From contig CANRZW010000001.1 in assembly GCA_947644545.1 (NCBI GenBank), positions 186,001 to 250,000 of the forward strand: a stretch of 64,000 nt of DNA. Direction: 5' to 3'. Of the stretch, positions 11,703 to 19,556 are shown one piece after another. The DNA comes from an uncultured Lachnospiraceae bacterium (lineage in GTDB: Bacteria > Bacillota > Clostridia > Lachnospirales > Lachnospiraceae). Position numbers and translations under genes: made by a program. The notes below the pieces were generated by a model. The model searched no databases. It was not told where the DNA came from and saw nothing but the letters and a program-made list of their open reading frames with translations. Within the stretch, counting starts at the first letter, position 1, and each line of letters opens with the position of its first letter.

Positions 11703-13394
11703 TTACTGATTCATATATTCCGCGATCACATCCCAGATAGAATCTACCGCGAAGGCGAGCTGCCATTCCGCCACGCCCGCAATTTGGTATTTGTTCATAA
11801 TGTTTAGTTTCACCCGGATGGATTCCTCATCCTCCATCCATACCTGAATATAGCTGTCGCCCGTCTGATACTCACCGTAATTCTGACAGGTCTTCTCATC
11901 CCATGTGGTAGTAATGCCATGATCCGCAAGATACTGCTTAGCCGCCTCCATCCCCACGGCCTGGCTGTCCACCGCAGTTCCCTTCGTCTCCCAGATCCTC
12001 GTATAGAACGGGATTGCATTGATCACCTTATTGGCCGGCACCTGGGCTACGGTATCCGCGATTCCCTTTTCTACGAAATCAATGGATGCTACCGATCCTG
12101 CCTTCTCACTGCCCTTATAGTGTTCGTCATAACCCATGACAATGACATAATCCGCAACGACGCCCTGCTCTTCCCTGTCATAATGATCCGTGTATCCCAT
12201 CGGCACATAATTATCCACCGAGAGCACAATCCCATTCTGTCTGCAGGGAATGGACAGCTCTCTGATGAATTCGATGTAAGGCTCCCCTGCGTCCAGGCTG
12301 ATATTCTCAAAGTCTATGTTGATCCCGTCCAGATTATATTGGATAGCCGCATCGATCAGGCCATTGATCAGATACTGTCTGGTGCTCCATCCTGCCAGCA
12401 GCTCATACATGTCGATTCCTTCATGACTGAAATTATCAACAAGCGCCCATACTTCCAATCCCATATCATGCGCCGTGTTCACATAATTCTCGGAAGCAAA
12501 GCTGGTGAAGTTCCCGGCGTTGTCGCTCAAAGCGAACCATGTAGGCGATACCACATTAATGCTCTTCGTCCCCTGCAGCAACGGAATCAGCGTATCATTG
12601 CCTGTCGGACTGGCAACTACATGCCAGGCCAGGTTAATCTTATGATCTCTTGTCTGAGACGTATATACCGGTTCCATGTAATCTGTCACCGGCGTCGGTT
12701 CCACTGTCGTCTGCTCGCCGAGCCGCTTATTCTCCACATAGCCGATAAAAGCGTCCTCCGTCTTGACCTTGCTCCAGTTCTCCATCTCTTCCAGTATGAT
12801 CACTTCCGTTCCCTTCGGGACATCGGTCAGAATATCGCTCTTAACGCCGCCCTGATAGCGCACCTGGGTATCCTTCAGGATCGTGGCCGTCTGACGGGCA
12901 TTCCACTCCGTATAGACCTGCATCCGGTCCGGATTCCCGTACAAAGCATAGGAAAAATTGGCGTACTCCTTCACAAAATCAACCGCCACATACAAGGTCT
13001 CACCCTCATATCTGGCAATCGTATATTCTCTGCTGCTTTCCTCCCCGCCTACAGATACCGTCTGCGTACCGATCTGTGAACTGACAACGGCCTCCGGCAG
13101 TACATACAGAAGCAGCCCCTCCTTCTTATCTTCAAAGAATCTATCGTTAAAATATTTATGCACGGTCGCAAAGTCAAAATAGCATACACCGTCCATAAGT
13201 CTTGCATGTTCTTCAATCCGTTCATCCTGTAAGATAACAGGCACGTCTCCCTCGCCTCTGACATCAAAATATTTCGTCAGATCAGCTCGTTCCTTCGAAT
13301 ACGAATATTTCTCCATCAGCCTGGCTCCAAAGCCAACCGCCCCGATCACAACAATAAGAGCGATCGCTATTAGTACCGGAATTATTTTTTTCAT
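11703..13394 (-). CDS. Membrane-anchored GH18 glycosidase with SH3 domain
   Basis: 563 residues. An N-terminal membrane helix (IIPVLIAIALIVVIGAVGFG) is followed by a copper-amine-oxidase-like/SH3-type region (about 40-225, with DVPKGTEVIILEEMENWSKV) and a GH18 barrel (about 250-560). The GH18 signature LDGINIDFEN spans 355-364, giving the catalytic Glu363. Relatives (YaaH/SleL, YdhD) cleave N-acetylglucosamine bonds of cortex peptidoglycan. It heads the run GH18-amidase-tsaC-rpiB-SleB. Substrate in this organism is inferred. Confidence 0.9.
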   Translation of the reverse strand: MKKIIPVLIAIALIVVIGAVGFGARLMEKYSYSKERADLTKYFDVRGEGDVPVILQDERIEEHARLMDGVCYFDFATVHKYFNDRFFEDKKEGLLLYVLPEAVVSSQIGTQTVSVGGEESSREYTIARYEGETLYVAVDFVKEYANFSYALYGNPDRMQVYTEWNARQTATILKDTQVRYQGGVKSDILTDVPKGTEVIILEEMENWSKVKTEDAFIGYVENKRLGEQTTVEPTPVTDYMEPVYTSQTRDHKINLAWHVVASPTGNDTLIPLLQGTKSINVVSPTWFALSDNAGNFTSFASENYVNTAHDMGLEVWALVDNFSHEGIDMYELLAGWSTRQYLINGLIDAAIQYNLDGINIDFENISLDAGEPYIEFIRELSIPCRQNGIVLSVDNYVPMGYTDHYDREEQGVVADYVIVMGYDEHYKGSEKAGSVASIDFVEKGIADTVAQVPANKVINAIPFYTRIWETKGTAVDSQAVGMEAAKQYLADHGITTTWDEKTCQNYGEYQTGDSYIQVWMEDEESIRVKLNIMNKYQIAGVAEWQLAFAVDSIWDVIAEYMNQ

Positions 13395-14104
13395 TTATCC
13401 AGCTCCTTTCTGACCGTCCTCATTATAACAAACTATTCTCTTTCAGTCATTATTATTTTGACAATTTTCGGCAGAAAAATGACTTAACGCACTTCTTATA
13501 CTTTTGTCATCCCACGCGGCGCGGTCTTTTGCACTGCATGGGATGAACTAAAACTTTTCAGACGCTTTGCCATATCTTAGATCAATCGGTCTCAAACTTA
13601 TACGAACCCGTGGAGCGGGAAACCTCCATAATCTTATCCAGAGTCCTGACAATTGACATAAGTCTTGCCGTCTATGCGTCGAAATCAGCATAATCAGCCT
13701 GCAATCTCGTGTTTTGATCCGATATCATCCTAAAATTTAGTTTGCCAAAAAGAGCATTGTGATATACTAACAGCATAAGATATATAGAGCGCCGAATCGT
13801 TTCCAAGATATCCCAGACATGCAAAAATAAATAAAATAACTGTATAACCTACTCATTCCCTGTGAATTATAATTGTGAAATATAGAAACAAGATATGGTT
13901 TATGATCAGGCACATGGCCTATAAGACTCTCTCCCTTCAAAAGAATTCAGGAGAGAAAGATGTTATTTATGAAATTCTATACATTGCCTCCTCTCTGTGC
14001 CGACTATCCGGAGACATCTTGTAGTTTAATTATAGCCACAATATGACAAAAAAGCAAGTAAATTCTAAATTTATTAAAAATTTTTAAACACTTTATGCAC
14101 ACTA
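13395..14104. other. Gene-poor stretch between the GH18 gene and mecA
   Basis: About 700 bases with no convincing gene. It holds the GH18 promoter region, an imperfect 10-bp hairpin (13508-13545), a 25-residue minus-strand frame (13582-13659) reading MSIVRTLDKIMEVSR... with coding-like composition but no ribosome site, and a 28-residue plus-strand frame (13960-14046) with GGAG six bases before its ATG. The GGAG is the right arm of a 7-bp hairpin (13928-13956). These could be decayed genes or small regulatory elements. Confidence 0.4.
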
Positions 14105-14131
14105 TTGACTAAAATTGACGCAAAGTATAAG
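14105..14131 (+). promoter_or_regulatory. Probable promoter of mecA and its leader ORF
   Basis: TTGACT at 14105-14110 and TATAAG at 14126-14131 (15-bp spacing; TAAGAT two bases on gives 17). It lies about 40 bp before the leader ORF. The match is good but the spacing is ambiguous. Confidence 0.5.
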
Positions 14132-14173
14132 ATACAGGTAGTTATCGGACAAAGCTGTCATCAGAGGTACTCG

Positions 14174-14227
14174 ATGGCAGATTTAGAACTTTTATTATAT
14201 GGTAAAAAGGATGTGATCATCGTATGA
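14174..14227 (+). CDS. 17-residue leader ORF overlapping the mecA start
   Basis: Reads MADLELLLYGKKDVIIV. GAGGT stands a few bases before its ATG, while mecA itself has only AAGGA at a poor distance. Its TGA overlaps the mecA ATG as ATGA, so ribosomes finishing the leader can restart on mecA. I infer translational coupling. The peptide has no recognisable function; it may exist only to control mecA translation. Confidence 0.5.
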   Translation: MADLELLLYGKKDVIIV

Positions 14228-15000
14228 AAATAGAAAAAGTAAATGAGCACCAGATCCGCTGTACTCTTACGAGAGAGGATCTGGCAACCCGTGAGCTGAA
14301 GATCAGCGAGCTTGCCTATGGCACCGAGAAAGCCAAAACCCTGTTTCGTGATATGATGCGTCAGGCCGCTTACGAATGCGGTTTTGAAGCGGAAGACATC
14401 CCGTTGATGATCGAGGCAATTCCGCTGAATTCCGAATGCATCGTTCTGATCATCACGAAGGTAGAAGATCCGGAAGAACTGGATACGCGTTTCTCCAAAT
14501 TTGCGCCTTCTCTTCATGAAGAAGCCGAGGCCTATGACGAGGATGCGGACGATTTGCTGGATGCCTTCTCCGACGGCGCCGACGAAGTACTGAATATGCT
14601 GCGCAAGATGAATGACAACGAACCGACGCAGGATAACGACTCGTCTCGTCCCCCTGCAGCCAACCCCGGCAAACAGGCTGATGGCAAACAACCATCCGTA
14701 CAGCAGATTTCCTGCCAGCTCTTTACCTTCACATCATTGAATAACGTGACCCGGCTGGCTCACGTAGTATCCTCTTCCTATCAGGGTGTCAGTTCTTTAT
14801 ATAAGAATGACGCAGCCGGAACTTACCTGCTGCTGATCAGTCCCGACGGACAGAGTGCTTCGGATTTCAACCGGACCTGTAACCTGATCTCGGAATACGG
14901 ACGGCCCGAGAAAGCTGTCAATTCTGCCAAAGCTTATCTGGAGGAGCATTTTGAACCTCTGATTAAGGATCATGCGCTTACGGCGCTGGCACAGATTTAG
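14224..15000 (+). CDS. mecA: Adaptor protein MecA
   Basis: 258 residues. The N-terminal domain (MKIEKVNEHQIRCTLTREDL, 1-85) recognises target proteins. An acidic linker (about 105-150) leads to a C-terminal domain (about 160-250) that binds ClpC. MecA delivers substrates such as competence factors to the ClpCP protease. The FLI/YKF core is recognisable in SCQLFTFTSLNNVTRLA. It is isolated on the plus strand, with a leader ORF overlapping its start. The acidic linker is longer than in Bacillus, as usual in Clostridia. Confidence 0.92.
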   Translation: MKIEKVNEHQIRCTLTREDLATRELKISELAYGTEKAKTLFRDMMRQAAYECGFEAEDIPLMIEAIPLNSECIVLIITKVEDPEELDTRFSKFAPSLHEEAEAYDEDADDLLDAFSDGADEVLNMLRKMNDNEPTQDNDSSRPPAANPGKQADGKQPSVQQISCQLFTFTSLNNVTRLAHVVSSSYQGVSSLYKNDAAGTYLLLISPDGQSASDFNRTCNLISEYGRPEKAVNSAKAYLEEHFEPLIKDHALTALAQI

Positions 15001-15048
15001 GCTGCCGTTTCCGGCACAGACTGACGTATATGCATCTATCTTTGCTGC

Positions 15049-15093
15049 GGTTCACACCATATCCGCCACATACCGGCGCATTCGGTGTGAGCC
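15049..15093. terminator. Structured hairpin between convergent mecA and SGNH genes
   Basis: A 10-bp stem (GGTTCACACC with GGTGTGAGCC, one G-U pair) encloses a second small stem (CGCC/GGCG). No clear T-run follows, so it is either a weak bidirectional terminator or an mRNA 3' end barrier. Confidence 0.45.
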
Positions 15094-15100
15094 GTGACCG

Positions 15101-16249
15101 TTACTCCCCTGTAAGATCCGACTCGCTGATCAGCCCCACCGTATCTTTCAGCGCACTTTGTGCACTCTCTATCACTACGATATCCGGCTCGAATTCCTCC
15201 ACGACTTCATCCAGAATCGGAATATTAAGCCAGTCAATGCTCAGTGTCTCACGGAAGCTCTCCGCAATATCGTCTTTGAGAAACATTCTGATAAAGCTGT
15301 CACCCAGTATCAGGATCTTCATATCGTTTGTGCAGTTTTCATTGCTATAGACATGCGTATGTTCCTTGTAGTGCAGAAAATCCCACCGCTCCTTCGTCTC
15401 GGACGTGATCTCTCTCGCCATCGGCTCTTTCACCTGATAAACCGGGCACATCTCCGTATAAGGATACGTAAAGCCGTACAGATCTACGCTCCTCTCCTCC
15501 TCCGTAATCGTGAAATCTTTTTCCTCCAGAACCGGCACCTCCGCAAAGTCTTCATGAATGTCGTTCATCAGGATCTGATAACCAAGGAAAGACCCTCTCT
15601 CGTTCCAGTGGAGGGAGTCCACATATTGAAAATAAAGCAGTTCGTCCGCGCGTGCCGTCAGCGCTTCCTTAACCAGAATCTGGTCTACATCCGTATTCTC
15701 CTGCAGTATTTTCACGATCTGATCCGCTTTGGACAGCGTACCCGTACGACAGACACCGTCAAGATACTGATCCGGATAGATCTCTTCCTTACTGTAACAT
15801 TGCAGATAGTAGAATGCGATCCCCCTGTCCTCCAGATAATCGGAAATCCCCTGCATTCCCGCTGCATACCGGGTAAGCGCCGCATCCGGCATCAGGTTCA
15901 GGCGCTGATGCTCCCGTATCATCTCGTCATCCTTGACAAACAGCCAGTCGCTCTTCCCGCTCATGGTGTCTTCCTTAACAATCCTGTGAAACAATTGGTA
16001 TTGCAGCGTCGCATCTGCCTCCACGATAACCGTTCTCCCCCTGAGATTGTCCTTCAACCAGCTCTCATACTGTGCGATATAATCCCGGTTGAATCCTCCC
16101 TCCTCCGTCCGTATCGCCGGATACCCTGCCAACCGCCTGTTCTCCATAGAAGAGACTCTTCCTTCTTTCTCCCTGTGTGCAAAAATCCACGGCAGCGATA
16201 TCATACACATGAAAACAAAAATTGTCAGAATATTGAATTTGCGTTCCAT
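15101..16249 (-). CDS. SGNH/AlgJ-like protein of a polysaccharide O-acetylation system
   Basis: 382 residues: a short N-terminal membrane anchor (ILTIFVFMCMISLPWIF), then an extracytoplasmic domain. The family signature VDSLHWNERGS gives Asp211 and His214, and ILILGDSFIR gives Ser318, the expected catalytic triad of AlgJ/AlgX-type SGNH proteins (DHHW group). These move acetyl groups onto a surface polymer, using acetyl passed across the membrane by an MBOAT protein. The MBOAT gene lies upstream in the same run. Three bases separate it from the acyltransferase-3 gene. Polymer unknown. Confidence 0.82.
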   Translation of the reverse strand: MERKFNILTIFVFMCMISLPWIFAHREKEGRVSSMENRRLAGYPAIRTEEGGFNRDYIAQYESWLKDNLRGRTVIVEADATLQYQLFHRIVKEDTMSGKSDWLFVKDDEMIREHQRLNLMPDAALTRYAAGMQGISDYLEDRGIAFYYLQCYSKEEIYPDQYLDGVCRTGTLSKADQIVKILQENTDVDQILVKEALTARADELLYFQYVDSLHWNERGSFLGYQILMNDIHEDFAEVPVLEEKDFTITEEERSVDLYGFTYPYTEMCPVYQVKEPMAREITSETKERWDFLHYKEHTHVYSNENCTNDMKILILGDSFIRMFLKDDIAESFRETLSIDWLNIPILDEVVEEFEPDIVVIESAQSALKDTVGLISESDLTGE

Positions 16250-16252
16250 ATC

Positions 16253-17383
16253 TTACTCTCTCTTCCATTTACTTGCCATAAGCAGCGCCGGTCTGCCGAT
16301 CAACCGCTCCGCTATGACCGACGCGCCATAGGAAACCGCCAATGCAAAGACAAACCGGATTCCCCAATCCCAATAGGGATTGCCGGTCCGAAACGCCATA
16401 TGTTCTGTATACAGTTTTATGATCAGCCAGTGGAACAGATAGATTCCATAGGAATTTTGTCCGATCTTCTGAAAAAAAACATTGCACACCAACGGCAGCG
16501 GATGCAACGCCTGGCTTAGCATGATCCCGATCGACCAGATTGTAAACAGTACATGCCCCGGCACGCCAAAGAGCTGATTCTTTCCGTCTATTTCGCCCCA
16601 GATCATACATACGCAAAACAGCAGCAGGCAATAGGACAGCGCTCTTCTGTTTTCCCATATTCTCATATCATCCGTGCGGCGCAGAACATGATACAGGCAG
16701 ATGCCGCCCGCCATCACAGGCAGTTGTGTGAAGATCCAGAGGGAACCTATGTACGATTCATAGATATAAGCGTCCGTCTCCGGTATCAGGAAAGATACCG
16801 CATGATTCAACAGACCGGAGCCTGGCACCGTCAACAGGAAGAAGCATATGGACTTCTCAAGGTTGTTGATCCTGCGATACAAAAAGGGCGCCATGCAATA
16901 AAAAAGAACCAGATTTCCCAAATACCATTCTATTCCCATAACGCTGTTGATATAGTGTGGTACCAGTCCGTGCAGCAGCAGGATATGGGCGGTCATATTG
17001 GCGGCGGACACTCCGCCCAGACTGCCCAGCCAATAAGATTCACCTGCCCTTATGAAAATCCTGGACAGAAACAGCGCCGTATAATACAGAGGAAGCAGCC
17101 TCAACAGCTTCCTGATCCACCACTGCCGATAACCTCCCCCCTGCATTTGAACCCCGTTCCGTTCCTGATCATATCTCGCAAGAGAAGCAAAGACCAGACA
17201 GGCGGATACTACATAAAAGATCTGTACGCCGCGAGAACCCGCTGCCCCGATCTTCCCCATAACACCCGGCAGGCTGTTCGCGCCTGAATGAATCATCAAC
17301 ACGCTGCACGTGGCGATCCCTTTTACCGCATCCACCCAGCCATTCTTCTTCACACTTACCGACATTGCCGTCTCGCCCATCAC
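16253..17383 (-). CDS. Acyltransferase-3 (OafA/YrhL) family membrane protein
   Basis: 376 residues with about ten membrane helices. The N-terminal motif WVDAVKGIATCSVLMIHSGA has the conserved His of acyltransferase-3 proteins, followed by RGVQIFYVVSACLVFASL. These enzymes O-acetylate surface sugars or peptidoglycan. No C-terminal SGNH domain is fused, so the separate SGNH protein just downstream could be its partner instead of, or as well as, the partner of the MBOAT protein. A start six codons later (MSVSV) is possible. Confidence 0.85.
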   Translation of the reverse strand: MMGETAMSVSVKKNGWVDAVKGIATCSVLMIHSGANSLPGVMGKIGAAGSRGVQIFYVVSACLVFASLARYDQERNGVQMQGGGYRQWWIRKLLRLLPLYYTALFLSRIFIRAGESYWLGSLGGVSAANMTAHILLLHGLVPHYINSVMGIEWYLGNLVLFYCMAPFLYRRINNLEKSICFFLLTVPGSGLLNHAVSFLIPETDAYIYESYIGSLWIFTQLPVMAGGICLYHVLRRTDDMRIWENRRALSYCLLLFCVCMIWGEIDGKNQLFGVPGHVLFTIWSIGIMLSQALHPLPLVCNVFFQKIGQNSYGIYLFHWLIIKLYTEHMAFRTGNPYWDWGIRFVFALAVSYGASVIAERLIGRPALLMASKWKRE

Positions 17384-17428
17384 ATTCTCCCTGTTATCTT
17401 CTGTATTCCTTCGCTTTCAACAGCGCTT

Positions 17429-18850
17429 CTAAAACTGAAAATAGATAAACGGATTATAAGTCTCCGTCACGACATACATAAAGGAAACTGCCAGAAGAGC
17501 CAGCGTCAAAGTGTTCTCCAGGAGCAGAAAGGAAAGCGCGGACAGCTTCTCTTTTAATCTTTCATAACACCACTTACCTGCCGGCGTCATCGCGATCACA
17601 CTTACTATAATAATGAAGACATCATAGGTCTGCAGATAGTATACCAGGGTAAATCCTACGCCCTCCGGCTGCAGCATTCCGAACATCGACCGTAAGTACA
17701 TACCGCATTCCCGCAACGTTGCCGTCTTAAAGATCACCATGCTTATCATCCACAGTAACACCACGACGGGCCATGCGAGAACTTTGGGCAGGCCTGCCTT
17801 GTCCGGATATTTTCTGGAAAGATACCGCTCGCCAACGATCAACACGCCCCAGTACAAACCCCAGACCACGTAATTCCACGCTGCCCCGTGCCATAATCCC
17901 GTCAGCAGGAACACACATAACAGATTGAAATAAGCATTACCCCTTCTGCTTCCGCCGAGCGGAATATAGACATAATCACGGAACCATGTTGAAAGCGATA
18001 TGTGCCATCTTCTCCACAGTTCCGCCACCGAACAGGATATGTACGGATAATCGAAGTTTCGCGGGAAGCGGAATCCGAATATCCTTCCCAGGCCGACCGC
18101 CATATCACTGTACCCCGAGAAATCAAAGTAGAGCTGTAAGGAGTAGGTGAGCACACCCAGCCACGCCACTGCCGGCAGGTTCTGACCGGGTCTGTTCCCG
18201 AAGACCGCGTCCGCCGTCACCGCCAGCGAATTGGATAAGATCGCCTTTTTGGCCAATCCGACCGCGAAGACTTTCAGTCCGTCCATAAACTGATCCACAC
18301 TGTGCCGCCTGGCATTCAATTGTCTCTCAATATCCGAATAGCGGACGATCGGCCCTGCGATCAGCTGCGGAAACAACGCAATATAGAGTCCGGTTTTCAG
18401 AATATTCTTCTGAACCCCGGCTTCCCCGCGATACACGTCTATTACATAACTCATCCCCTGAAACGTAAAGAAGGAGATGCCGATCGGCAGTACGATATCG
18501 GGTATCATAAACCGGCTTCCCGTAATATCATTGACAATCTGCACTATAAACTTCGTATATTTCCAATAGCCAAGACTGAGAAGGTTTAGCGAGACTACCA
18601 TAATAAAAGCCGCTTTCCGCGCCTTCTCGTATTCCTTCGCCTGCAAAATGCCAAGGATCCGGCCGCCTGTATAATTCAAAGCAATGGAATATAAAATTAT
18701 GGGGAAAAATGCATATCCACCCCACAAATAGAACAAAAGACTGGCCAACAAAAGCCAGATATTTCTTACCTTTACAGATCTTAATAAAAAGTAGCCCGAA
18801 AGAACGATGGGCAGAAAGAAAAAGATAAATATCGACGAACTAAATACCAT
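17429..18850 (-). CDS. MBOAT family O-acyltransferase (AlgI/DltB-like)
   Basis: 473 residues from the chosen start. About ten or more membrane helices with the MBOAT core: RRWHISLSTWFRDYVYIPLG (about 280-300) and LLTGLWHGAAWNYV, with the invariant catalytic His321. It takes acyl groups from a cytoplasmic donor and moves them across the membrane. The frame is open to 18940, but family members begin directly at the first helix (MVFSSSIFIFFFLPIVL), so I start at 18850. First gene of the O-acylation run. Confidence 0.9.
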   Translation of the reverse strand: MVFSSSIFIFFFLPIVLSGYFLLRSVKVRNIWLLLASLLFYLWGGYAFFPIILYSIALNYTGGRILGILQAKEYEKARKAAFIMVVSLNLLSLGYWKYTKFIVQIVNDITGSRFMIPDIVLPIGISFFTFQGMSYVIDVYRGEAGVQKNILKTGLYIALFPQLIAGPIVRYSDIERQLNARRHSVDQFMDGLKVFAVGLAKKAILSNSLAVTADAVFGNRPGQNLPAVAWLGVLTYSLQLYFDFSGYSDMAVGLGRIFGFRFPRNFDYPYISCSVAELWRRWHISLSTWFRDYVYIPLGGSRRGNAYFNLLCVFLLTGLWHGAAWNYVVWGLYWGVLIVGERYLSRKYPDKAGLPKVLAWPVVVLLWMISMVIFKTATLRECGMYLRSMFGMLQPEGVGFTLVYYLQTYDVFIIIVSVIAMTPAGKWCYERLKEKLSALSFLLLENTLTLALLAVSFMYVVTETYNPFIYFQF

Positions 18851-18979
18851 GATCCATTTTATCCTATCATAAATAAAAGCCGCCTGTAGTTCCATTGGAG
18901 AAGCTTCTCTTCCTGGTCTTCCCGACAAAACTCCGTCCAATGGCTCTACATGATGAACAGCTTTCCTGATTTCTTAAGT

Positions 18980-19171
18980 TTATAATGCTTCGATCTGCTT
19001 CATAAGATCATCGATATTCAATCCATGAACCATCGCCGCCTCTTCCAGAGACTCTCCCTGCGCGGAAGGGCATCCAAGGCAGTGCATTCCCGCATTCATA
19101 AGAACCGGTGCAACATCCGGATTCGTCCTCAAGATCTCTCCTATCGTCATCTCCTTCGTAATATTTGCCAT
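18980..19171 (-). CDS. DUF1858 redox-disulfide domain protein
   Basis: 63 residues covering one whole DUF1858 domain: [20 protein letters not shown], then [22 protein letters not shown]. The CLGC pair (C-x2-C) is the redox motif of the family, often found with anaerobic redox enzymes. GGAGG lies five bases before the ATG at 19169-19171; an ATG four codons upstream overlaps that site and is rejected. It is divergent from the pyruvate formate-lyase gene. Partner unknown. Confidence 0.88.
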   Translation of the reverse strand: MANITKEMTIGEILRTNPDVAPVLMNAGMHCLGCPSAQGESLEEAAMVHGLNIDDLMKQIEAL

Positions 19172-19300
19172 TTTTCCCTCCATTCCGAAGCGTCACAAAT
19201 CTAAACCGAACTTGTGCAGTTTGCCGAACAAAATTGCTCATCGGATAATTTGTGCAGCCTTCTGACCTTTATTCTCTGTCATTGTACCTGTACCTTTCCT

Positions 19301-19329
19301 AGTATAATCTGAAAACGATTTTCCTGCAA
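19301..19329 (-). promoter_or_regulatory. Promoter of the DUF1858 gene
   Basis: Minus-strand TTGCAG, 17-bp spacer, TATACT. It would give a leader of about 125 bases before the ATG. It is divergent from the pfl promoter about 110 bp away. The 19172-19556 gap contains only these two promoters, a direct repeat TTGTGCAG (near 19213 and 19250) and the pfl leader hairpin. Confidence 0.65.
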
Positions 19330-19436
19330 GTCTTATCTTGTCTGCTTTATTTTTCATCTTGTGTAAATTACATGCAAAATTCACAAAATTTAACAATGAA
19401 AAACTGATTTGTATGAGAAAAAGTACAAAGCCCGAC

Positions 19437-19466
19437 TTGACGTTACAGCTTGCTTTAACATATAAT
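19437..19466 (+). promoter_or_regulatory. Promoter of the split pyruvate formate-lyase operon
   Basis: TTGACG, 18-bp spacer and a perfect TATAAT, about 90 bp before the ATG of the PFL core. A near-consensus promoter fits the strong codon bias of the genes it would drive. Confidence 0.8.
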
Positions 19467-19490
19467 GTTGATACCGGATAAGCATGTTTT

Positions 19491-19513
19491 CCGGCACTTC
19501 ACAATTGTGCCGG
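19491..19513 (+). promoter_or_regulatory. Hairpin in the pfl mRNA leader
   Basis: Perfect 7-bp stem CCGGCAC/GTGCCGG with a 9-base loop, about 25 bases after the -10 box. It would form near the 5' end of the message and could protect it from decay or be part of an operator. No T-run follows. Confidence 0.5.
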
Positions 19514-19556
19514 GAGATTAACAACTTACACTAATATTGATAGGAGGCTATTCAAA

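Noticed and set aside
11919-13079. Plus-strand frame of 386 codons opposite the GH18 gene
   Set aside because: Antisense shadow of a gene with GH18 catalytic motif; no ribosome site.
13508-13545. Terminator or tRNA-like fold upstream of the GH18 gene
   Set aside because: One 10-bp imperfect stem without T-run and no cloverleaf; not enough for either call.
15158-16519. Long plus-strand frame (453 codons) opposite the SGNH and acyltransferase genes
   Set aside because: Same shadow composition; the minus-strand genes have intact family motifs.
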